From the NCBI GenBank assembly GCA_015179125.1, contig WHVA01000127.1:124001-188000 (forward strand): a DNA stretch of 64,000 nt, in the 5' to 3' direction. Shown one piece after another: positions 56,762 to 64,000 of the stretch. A program made the translations under genes and the position numbers. The notes beneath the pieces were generated by a model. That model was not told where the DNA came from. It was given only the letters and a program-made list of their open reading frames with translations, and did no database searches. How positions within the stretch are numbered: position 1 is the stretch's first letter; every line of letters begins with the position of its first letter. Source of the stretch: Gautieria morchelliformis. Its lineage: Eukaryota > Basidiomycota > Agaricomycetes > Gomphales > Gomphaceae.

Positions 56762-58152
56762 GAATCCGCAGCGGGAACCGCTTCGGATTTCTCTTCCGTC
56801 TTTGCTGCGCGGCCTTTGGCCTTAGCAGCGGAGGCGGAAGCGCGAGTGCAGTCGCGAGCGACGTGACCTCCTTTGCCGCAGAAGAGGCAAAGGTTGTTGT
56901 CCATGCGACGCTGGCGTTCTACAGGGGTTAGTTTTCCATCTTTCCCAAGTTTGTCGGAAAGATCCGGGGTGCTCTTCCGGGCATTGGTGTTAGAACCAGA
57001 GGCCTGGTTGTTCCGAGGGGTGTTGTTGTTGTTCCGGTTGCCGGAGTTGGATCCGGAACTGTTGTTGTTGTTGTTTCCGGAGTTGGTGTTTCCGGAATTG
57101 GTCTTCTTCTTGTCTTTATCAGACTTCTTGTCGGAAGACTTGTCGTTCTTGCTCTGGGCGAAGGTTTCACGAGCAATCTCGGAGTGTCTTTCCCAGTAGC
57201 GCGAATCGATGGATTGGGCGAGGTTGCGGAGGTCGGTAAGGGTGGCGGGTTTTCCGACGCGGGCAATTTCATCCTTGATGCGGGATGGCAAGCCCATGTA
57301 AAACTGGCGTCGGAGTGCGGCTTCTCCCCATTGGACTCGAGGAGCGAGCTGCTGAAACGTGACGATATATTTAGCTATCTTATGAGTGTCTTTCATGCGA
57401 AGCTTATCGAGTTCGTTTTCCGCATCGGCTTCCATATCAAATGGTCCGAAGTTGCTGCGGAGTTCGGAAATGAAATTGGGGTAATCGTCGGCCCAGTCGA
57501 CGAGAGCGAACGGATCCATGAGGGCGGGTTCGAAATAGTCGAGCGCCGTGCCTCGGAGATAGGAAAGGGCATAATTGACCTTTCGTTCGTCGTCGGGAAA
57601 GGCGTCGGGACGATCACGGAAATTGAGTTGAAGCTGAACCAGAAATGGCTGGAGCTTCTTGGGGTCGGAACCGTCGAACTGATCTGGTTCGCGGACCTTT
57701 GTCTTGGGGCGTGGTGGTGCTTGGGCCGGGCGCTGGAGTTGTCCGGCTAGCATGGCGATGGCTTGTGCAAGATCCGGAACTGGCGCGGGCGGAACTGGGT
57801 TGGCGGGAATCTGAGGTGGGATTGGAGGTGGAGGACCGCCTGGGGGACCGCCGGGTGGGCCGCCATGAGGGCCGCCTGGAGGTGGTGGTGGTGGAGCTGG
57901 GCGTCGGAATGACGCTGCTGTTTGTTCGCCGCTGCTACTCGTCGAATTCCCGTCGTAGTCGGGATTGTCGTCGGGATTAGCGTCGGGAACTTCTTCGAAA
58001 CGTTGCGGAAAAGCGTCGGAAAGCTCATCGTCGGCACGAGAGCTGCTGGAGGGTTCCGCGTGCCTTGGTGCTGCGGATCTAAGATTGCCAAAATAAGAGA
58101 GAGCTTCGACAGCTCCTGCTCGAGCTGAAGTAGCTGTGGTACGAGGAGGCAT
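56752..58152 (-). CDS. Gag (capsid/nucleocapsid) of the chromovirus
   Basis: 466 codons from ATG 58,152 to TAG 56,752, uninterrupted. Order: an Ala/Ser-rich start; a Pro/Gly-rich stretch (GGPHGGPPGGPPGG, about 57,850); the capsid-like core beginning KTKVREPDQFDGSDPKKLQ (about 57,700-57,650) with YALSYLRGTALDYFEPAL (about 57,570), the retrotransposon Gag signature; an Asn/Ser/Gly-rich linker (about 57,110-56,990); and a CCHC zinc knuckle CLFCGKGGHVARDC (about 56,900-56,860). Gag packages element RNA into virus-like particles. The intact frame means this copy could supply Gag. Confidence 0.94.
   Translation of the reverse strand: MPPRTTATSARAGAVEALSYFGNLRSAAPRHAEPSSSSRADDELSDAFPQRFEEVPDANPDDNPDYDGNSTSSSGEQTAASFRRPAPPPPPPGGPHGGPPGGPPGGPPPPIPPQIPANPVPPAPVPDLAQAIAMLAGQLQRPAQAPPRPKTKVREPDQFDGSDPKKLQPFLVQLQLNFRDRPDAFPDDERKVNYALSYLRGTALDYFEPALMDPFALVDWADDYPNFISELRSNFGPFDMEADAENELDKLRMKDTHKIAKYIVTFQQLAPRVQWGEAALRRQFYMGLPSRIKDEIARVGKPATLTDLRNLAQSIDSRYWERHSEIARETFAQSKNDKSSDKKSDKDKKKTNSGNTNSGNNNNNSSGSNSGNRNNNNTPRNNQASGSNTNARKSTPDLSDKLGKDGKLTPVERQRRMDNNLCLFCGKGGHVARDCTRASASAAKAKGRAAKTEEKSEAVPAADSKK
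56755..56761 (-). promoter_or_regulatory. Programmed -1 frameshift heptamer (A AAA AAA)
   Basis: On the minus strand the last gag codons read TCA AAA AAA TAG. The A7 run fits the X-XXY-YYZ rule. A -1 slip places the ribosome in the frame that reads K-I-V-S-S-P-P and continues into the protease, bypassing the gag stop at 56,752. No downstream pseudoknot was modelled. In the degenerate relative at 19,259 the run has six A's and the preceding base is G. Confidence 0.7.
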
Positions 58153-58185
58153 AGTGATAGTTATCGGGTGGGAATCAGATAATAC
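58153..58185 (-). other. Leader with primer-binding region
   Basis: Only 33 nt separate the 5' LTR from the gag ATG. The sequence after the LTR starts GTATTATCTGATTCCC and does not begin with TGG as for a PBS pairing with a tRNA 3' CCA end. Priming may use an internal tRNA fragment or self-priming; neither is demonstrated. Confidence 0.5.
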
Positions 58186-58867
58186 TGTTACGTATCGAGA
58201 TTTCCACTAAGTCGGAACTGGAAAGGACAGCGGCTTCAACTTATAGGTTGCGCCCCCAATGAACTATCGTCCTAGGTATTTCGGAAATGAGTCGGAAGTT
58301 GGAAAGTACTGAGCCAAAGGTTTGGTCGGAACTTGAGGCGGAACTGAGGCGGAAAGCGGAAGGCGGAGAGACTGAGATCTTGCTAGACTCGCTGTGCTAA
58401 GAACAGGAGATGGAGCGAAGGAAATCAAGTATCGAAGGTGATTATCTGATTGCAGAATAACAGACATACATGAGGGGGGTTTTATACAAAGCGCAGAGCA
58501 ACAAGTAATGGTGTTGTACTAAGCAAATTCCGGAGGAAGCGGAAGTCGAGTACAATGTGTGGGAACTAACTAATTGGGAACAATGGGACTACAAGGGGGG
58601 TTCAGGGTAAGGTAGAACAATGGCAAAGAACAAGGGGTCGGGAAAACATATCTGACAACGAACTACAAGGGTGACCGGATATATGGTTTTGATGAATGGC
58701 GAGGTAGATCCGGTGGGTCCGAGTAATAGAGTCGAAAGAACAAGGGAAATGTACAAGGGGCGGAATGGCGGAAATGTCGGAGGGGCGGAACGTGTGGCGG
58801 AACTATTGGAGAGGCGGAATGTATGGCGGAACTGAGGGTCGGAAGTCGGAAATGAACGGTCGTAACA
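58186..58867 (-). repeat. 5' LTR of the chromovirus
   Basis: 682 bp, same length as the left LTR and identical apart from one base (c at 58,857 versus t at 51,637) in a by-eye comparison. Should carry the promoter for the gag-pol transcript (minus strand). Followed on the right by the ACCAT duplication (58,868-58,872). Confidence 0.96.
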
Positions 58868-59690
58868 ACCATCCATCACAGCCATTTGGACCCATGGCTG
58901 GGCCCCTGCTGGAGCTGGCGCAGGCGGCTGCAAGGGGCACCCCCACATAGCCCCCTCCCAATGGCCCAGGGTCATCCACCTTGGCAAGCGCCTCATCAGG
59001 CATTTGACCAAGCTGGGGATCCTCCACATTATCTGACCGGTAATGCTTCTGATGTGCACAGTCCAAGCAAACATGGTCAAGAGACACAGGGACAATGCCT
59101 TGGTTGCATCCAATAAACCCAAGCAATGCTTTGGTCATGTTGTCTGCACTTGGATCTGGAGCACATGTGAACATGTTCTCCAGGCCATGAGCAATGACCA
59201 AATGCCGGGTGAAGTGCTCGACAAACAACTTGTGTGTCTGAGCAGCTGTGAGAGGCAGGGAATCCTGCAAGAAACTCCTGTTGAGAACATCCGCAAATCC
59301 CTGCCAAGAGGCCTTGAACTGGAAAAGGGCTGCTTCCTAAAACTGTGCAACCTGCCAGTCTACCCAGATGTTCTCCATCTTTGAGACACACAAAAATGGT
59401 GATTCATACTCCAAATGCTGCAGACATGTTGAGGAATGAGGGGAAGAAGGGTGTGTCACATGGTCAACATGGTACACAGCTCTGCACTGATGGCATCCAG
59501 CCACAATCAGGTGGGCCTTGCCCCATTGCAAATTCTGCCCCAAAAGCAGCACAATTGTCATGCTTTCATACTGGGTCAAGGGATGGTGTCCTGGGCAGAA
59601 GCGCAAGGAAATTCCTGTCAGGACAACATTCACATCAGGATTCACTTCGTATGTGTCTTGCAATTGATTAGTATTAAGTAATGTTGTGGC
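58868..59690 (-). pseudogene. CxC5 (KDZ-associated) protein gene, 5' part, disrupted
   Basis: Minus strand: LRFCPGHHPLTQYESMTIVL (about 59,605-59,545) and AGCHQCRAVYHVDHV match the CxC5-like cysteine cluster associated with KDZ transposases. Further exons run through KLFVEHFTRHLVIAHGLENM (about 59,230-59,170), CLDCAHQKHYRSDN (about 59,070-59,030) and APAGAQPWVQMAVMDG (58,915-58,870), where the chromovirus interrupts it; the CxC6 half resumes at 50,965. The usual N-terminal 150 or so residues are not recognisable upstream of about 59,690, so the gene was already truncated or its first exons are too diverged. Confidence 0.78.
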
Positions 59691-61176
59691 GAATTGTGTT
59701 GACGGAACTTTCAGACATCCTGAACCGTTTGTATGCTCAATACGGCCACGATCAGACGCATCAGAAGCACTGATTTTCCAGGGTGAAATATAAGACGAGA
59801 AGGCCGGTTATGATTCCACTGCAGGGTGGTAGCCTCATTGTACATCTACCACTTGTTTTCTGACCGAGTAGCGTCTCAACCATTATGCCATGTACCATGT
59901 CCAGTCCCCAATTGAGGCCAGCGAGTGCTGGCTAATGAGGGCTAACATTATTTATGAGTACGATTACTCAGTCCTTTAGAATTTTGAGCTCAATTATCGT
60001 CGAGCCATGGCTATGGCAAAAATGCGCCAATGTGTGGACATATAATATCCAGCTCTATCATACCTCGCCTATTCAGAATATCATCTTAATCACCCAGCCC
60101 CAAAACACTGGGTCTAGGCCCATTCTCCGTGGCCCATTCTCCGAAGGTGAAATTAAAACACTGGGATACCCGCCATCGCCGGTAATCTTCCCTAGTGTGA
60201 GCCAAACCTGGGAAGGCGCAGTGGAACGTGGAAGGGCAGAGAGTACTTGTCTTCTCTTCCATTGGGCTCACACACTTACCCTTTCTCCCATCTCATCCCC
60301 ATCTCCTATGAATATCGCATATCTCATGACAACTCCCTCCCAGCCTCAGGCCTCAGCCCTCGCCGGCATCCGCAACCCACACCCATACGTCCATCCCCAC
60401 CCCACCCACACGGCCGCGGCGAGTAACTGGTTTCGTGTTGCAGAATTGTGAGCGAGGTACTGTTGCAAAGGTCGGAAGTCAGAAGTTGGACGTTGGAATG
60501 AGCGGGCGGACGTGTTCTCGCTGTGCCAGTGGCTGCGTGTGTGCTGTGATGTCAATGTTTCGTGTGCGATGTCATCGCGCAAAGCGGGTAGAGTGAGGCC
60601 TTCTCAGGAAAGCCAACAGGTTCTTGAGTCCTTAGTACTTTAGTTCAGCTCCAGCCTGAACTTGACATGTCTGAGCAAGGTTTACGTGATTTGCTACTTC
60701 GGCTAATTTAGGACAGTCCCACAAAATGCCTAACTTACCCTCGTCGAACTACAATACGCTACATAAACGAGCCATGTCCTACTGTGGGGCTATCCGATGT
60801 AGCCTACGAAGGCCTGCGTATCACCTTGTCTTCTTCCTGATTGATCATGATCAACTGCCTGTGCATCTTGCCTCATGATCATGGCCGTGCTTCCTCGGTA
60901 TGGAAATTAATTTTTCCAAGATGTCTAATTCTTATTGCCGCAGTGAAACGAGATTTAGTCCAGCTTGGAAATGGTGCAAGGCACCTCACCAAGCACGCCA
61001 TTATGATAGACTCTTTGTCGGCGATACTACTCTCACATAGGGCCGTCCATGTAAGGTCTTAGGAACGGCCAATGCTGCCATACTTCGTGATCTCCAGAAG
61101 CAAGTATAATACTGTACCTGGGTCGGCAATGAATTTACCAGTGGAAGCTTTGCGTCCAACTGCCACCGTTCCAGCC
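59691..61176. other. Intergenic, no gene recognised
   Basis: No family signal. An open plus frame at 59,954-60,451 is low complexity in its second half (Pro/His/Thr) and has no ortholog pattern I know. The last few hundred bases are the probable promoter of the MFS gene at 61,177. Confidence 0.4.
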
Positions 61177-63318
61177 ATGAATTCAGCAGGGACATACACC
61201 GAAAAGCAGTGCGGAGATCATGATAACGAGGCTGATGTGCAAAGCAATGTGGAAGCAGCTGCTGATGCTCTACTGACCCGCAAGGTCGACTTGCATCTGC
61301 TCCCAATTCTCACTCTCCTCTATCTTCTCTCATTCCTAGATCGGTGAGTGGCATTGTTTCGACTCGGATGAGTAGAGAACAAACTCGCGGGGTGTAGGTC
61401 CAACGTTGGAAACGCCAGTGTTGCTGGGTTGGCTACGACGATACATTTGGTCGGAGCAGAATACAACGGTGCTTGTCTTCCTCTTTACATATATAATCAG
61501 AAGCTAATTATATACTTCTTCAAACAGTGGGACTTGCCTTATACTTTGTTGGATGTAACTAGGAATATTTCTCTCCGCGACTCTGTCTAAACAATCATAC
61601 AGATGTATTATTTGAGATTCCGGCGAACATCGTGCTCAAGCGAACCTCCCCAACCATCTGGCTGCCAAGTCTGACGCTGACCTGGGGGATCATTTCTGTC
61701 TGCCAAGGGCTCGTGCACAACAAGGCAGGCTTCTACGCTGTCAGGTTTTTCCTCGGGGTCAGCGAGGCGGGCCTATTCCCCGGTGTCACGTATGTATTCT
61801 CTATGTACTACACACGCGAACAACGCTCCGTCCGCGTGGCATTTTTCTTCTCCGGAGCTGCGCTGGCCGGCGCATTTGGTGGGATATTGGCGTACGGAAT
61901 AGGGCTCATCCAAGGCGGGGGAAAGCCAGGCTGGGCGTGGATATTCATCATTGAGGGGCTACTGACGATTCTGGTATCCTTCATCGCGTATTTCATCGTC
62001 CCGACATGGCCACAAAAGGCTGCATTTCTGACAGATAATGAACGAGCACAGCTGCTGTCTCGACTACGGAGGGACGCCGATGCCGCCGATCTAGAACCAT
62101 TTAATTGGCGAGGCGTACGGCAAGCACTGTCAGATCCGTTGGCGTATCTTTATGCCCTCCTTTTCCATGGTAGCGCTTTTACGCTGTACACTATCTCTCT
62201 CTTTCTACCCACGATTATCAAGACTTTGGGATTCGCAACTTGGAAGGTGAAGGTCTCTCTTTTGGGTCATAAATATATATATTCATAGTGCTTCCGGTGT
62301 GGGTTCACAGGCGCAGGTGCGTGATCATGGCCTAGTGTTTCGGGGCTGACGGGCAGATGGTGTTTCTGGACGACAGCTCTTAACTACTCCGCCGTATGCC
62401 GTATGTTTGTTTGTATAGTTTGATGACAAGACACTTATGATTTCTGAATGTAGCTCGCATTTTCCATCACGATGGGTACTGTATGGATGGCCATTAATAC
62501 AAAGCGCAAGGCAGTTTTCATCCTCGGTTCTTCCGCAGTTGCTATTATCGGCTACATCATTCTGTAAGTTTGAGATTTTCCATGATATCTCCCACTGCAG
62601 AAACTCATCCATGTTTTGATCTTTACAATATAAGGATTACTACGTCAAGAGCTGGCCCTCAATACACGGGGACGTTCATCGTTGTTGCTGGAGTGTACAC
62701 AGCAAATGCTATGATCCTGTCCTGGCCAGGTGAGTGTTTATTTTTCTTTGTTCTGTGCCGTTCCATGCACTTAAATTAATCAACGCTTTCAGGGGAAAAC
62801 GTGTCTGCTCAGACAAAACGAGTAAGTCGAATGGTAACCGCGTACTGTGACTTGGCTGTGATGACCCAGGCAGTGGCCTTGGCAATGCAGATTAGTCTCG
62901 GGGACTTGGGAGCGATCACCGGTGAGTGCTACTCTTATCGACCCACTGGATTTTTCACGTAGCATGCAAAAGGTGTGCTCGTCTACCGACCTACGCTTTC
63001 CGCCCATAATTATCGGACACCCCATGTATGTCCGTCATCATCTGCATCAGCATTCCTGCTAAGATTCACGCTGCGGTGGAGATAATCGCACTCGGATATA
63101 CTGTAATCACAGCCTTGGCAGCAACCGCACTCTGGATACTTATGTCCGGCGCCAACGCACGTCGGGAGGCTGCACGTGTTGTGCTGAGTGGCGACGCTCA
63201 TGACAAGGCTGTAACAACAGGAAGCGATGAGTGGGCGACGGGGTGGAAGGGCGAAGATGAGATGGCGCGGAGGCGCGATCTGGGTGATCGGCATCCCGCA
63301 TGGAGATATCGTCTATGA
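61177..63318 (+). CDS. MFS carrier, ACS family, nicotinate/allantoate permease-like
   Basis: ATG at 61,177 (MNSAGTYTEKQCGDHDNEAD) then LHLLPILTLLYLLSFLDR (TM1), SNVGNASVAGL, a short exon ending LALYFVGY, and VLFEIPANIVLKR (about 61,607-61,645). Next come AGFYAVRFFLGVSEAGLFPG (TM4-5 signature of this family), MYYTREQRSVRVAFFFSGAA, WAWIFIIEGLLTI, NDERAQLLSRLRRDADA (cytoplasmic loop), ITTSRAGPQYTGTF, ENVSAQTKR, and a conserved C-terminal tail (DEWATGWKGEDEM, LGDRHPAWRY) with stop at 63,318. All exon joins (introns 48-70 nt, GT-AG) keep frame, so the gene appears intact. Tna1/Dal5-type carriers import vitamins or allantoate-like anions with protons across the plasma membrane; the exact substrate is not inferable. 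It is not a recent duplicate of the 7.9-10.4 kb carrier: motifs differ throughout. Confidence 0.93.
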
Positions 63319-64000
63319 GAAGATTCCCAAGAGAATGCAGTACTTAGTCATTCAGAAGTTTTTTATCGTAGGGGACATAATGGCAACAGAGTAATTGGGT
63401 CAGAAAACACGTGTCGAATCGTCACTACAGGTGAGTCTATCGTAATGTGATTGACCTTCTGGTCACGGTTTCTATGTATAATTCACCCCGGGAAAGGAGA
63501 CCCTTTGCTGTGCTGATCTCGGTCGCATCGGTCATTTAAATGGCCTAGGATAAGCTTCCCCTTTACCCACACCCAAATGACAAGGTACATATGAGAAGAA
63601 TCGGGACATAAAAGCTCCGCTGACAGGAATTTCCTTGCCAGTGCTGTCTCTGGCAGGCGTGATATCGAATACTTGAGGCTGATGCCACGGTGATGAACAA
63701 AGAGTTCATGTCCTATGTTGCCCTCCAGGTCAATATTTTCTAGCAACGATGCCGCCAAGTTCCTCAGGCCATATGCAAATGCTGCTTTCGTTGCACACTG
63801 CCATATTTGAGAAATCGTTTGGGCTTGAAATCATGAGTGTCTGGACCAGACGTCGCTTCATCACGAAGTATATGCCTATCGCATGCAGCACGTCAGAAGG
63901 CAATTGAAAGCAAGGCTGGCCTGCCAGTCACTATGAATTTCCGAGTATTACAGGACCTTGAGGTATGAAGTACTTTCCATAGGTGTTGTCTTCATGGTCA
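63319..64000. other. No gene recognised at right edge
   Basis: A minus-strand frame at 63,758-63,483 (LENIDLEGNIGHELFVHHRG) has fair complexity but no recognised family and no clear start; it could be an internal exon of a gene extending past the edge. The rest shows nothing supported. Confidence 0.3.

Larger units (their letters stand above)
50966..58867 (-). mobile_element. Complete Ty3/gypsy chromovirus (7,902 bp) with antisense accessory gene
   Basis: Two 682-bp LTRs bound an internal region carrying, on the minus strand, gag then pol (protease, RT, RNase H, integrase, chromodomain) and, on the plus strand between pol and the left LTR, a 401-codon ORF. LTR ends are perfect 7-bp inverted repeats (TGTTACG...CGTAACA), flanked by ACCAT duplications. 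It lies inside a CxC5/CxC6 gene on the same strand. The LTRs differ at one position that I can find (t at 51,637 versus c at 58,857), implying very recent insertion. Base composition is distinctive: CGGAA/TTCCG occurs many times per kilobase throughout. Pol has two frame breaks, so this copy probably needs help in trans. Confidence 0.97.

Noticed and set aside
59954..60451. 165-codon plus-strand frame
   Set aside because: No family signal, second half low complexity, no splice context; likely chance.
59611..63640. Shared 17-bp phrase caaggaaattcctgtca (59.61 kb) and its reverse complement (63.62 kb)
   Set aside because: Near-palindromic short match with no extension on either side; probably chance.
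1..64000. tRNA, rRNA or other structural RNA genes
   Set aside because: Scanned for B-box-like GGTTCGANNCC and paired arms by eye; no candidate formed a cloverleaf. A covariance-model search would be decisive.

Overview
The window reads as nuclear DNA of a filamentous basidiomycete, most likely an Agaricomycete. The genes are broken by many short introns (about 48-75 nt, GT-AG plus several GC-AG). The families present are typical of that group: a KDZ transposase, CxC5/CxC6 KDZ-associated proteins, an eisosome Pil1/Lsp1 protein with a long disordered tail, NLR-like STAND proteins, ACS-family MFS carriers, multi-intron P450s and chromodomain Ty3/gypsy elements. I cannot name a species from the sequence.

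Layout. 0-5 kb: remnants of mobile DNA on the minus strand (a Ty1/copia integrase piece and a KDZ transposase pseudogene) and a P450 fossil. 7.9-10.4 kb: an MFS carrier (+). 12.8-14.9 kb: the complex I 51-kDa flavoprotein (-), a conserved housekeeping gene. 15.5-17.4 kb: a decayed P450 (+). 17.4-25.2 kb: a graveyard of degenerate Ty3/gypsy pieces, a foldback MITE-like repeat and a nested LTR-type insertion flanked by a near-perfect target duplication. 25.8-29.9 kb: a patatin/NB-ARC/TPR NLR-like gene (-). 32.0-34.0 kb: a secreted Ser/Pro-rich repeat protein (-) containing tandemly duplicated 33-nt mini-exons with their introns. 39.4-42.3 kb: Pil1-like eisosome gene (-). 42.8-46.9 kb: a NACHT/ankyrin NLR-like gene (-). 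47.3-49.9 kb: a cyclin fragment and simple or degenerate repeats. 50.0-59.7 kb: a CxC5/CxC6 gene (-) split by a complete 7.9-kb Ty3/gypsy chromovirus with a perfect 5-bp target duplication (ACCAT) and two 682-bp LTRs that differ at only one position I can see. 61.2-63.3 kb: a second ACS-family MFS carrier (+).

The most interesting object is the 50.97-58.87 kb retrotransposon. Besides gag and pol (minus strand; pol carries protease, RT, RNase H, integrase and chromodomain) it carries a 401-codon ORF on the opposite strand between pol and the 3' LTR, encoding a coiled-coil protein with a Cys-rich zinc-cluster-like motif. Gag is followed by an A7 slippery heptamer suited to -1 frameshifting. The whole element, LTRs and both coding strands alike, is dense in the pentamer CGGAA/TTCCG, which suggests a signal at the DNA level. 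Two further frameshifts in pol make this copy look recently mobile but no longer able to make full-length Pol by itself.

The two NLR-like genes look intact and share a feature of self/non-self recognition genes: C-terminal repeats (TPR or ankyrin) with blocks nearly identical at the nucleotide level. Several unrelated genes use GC-AG introns supported by reading frame.
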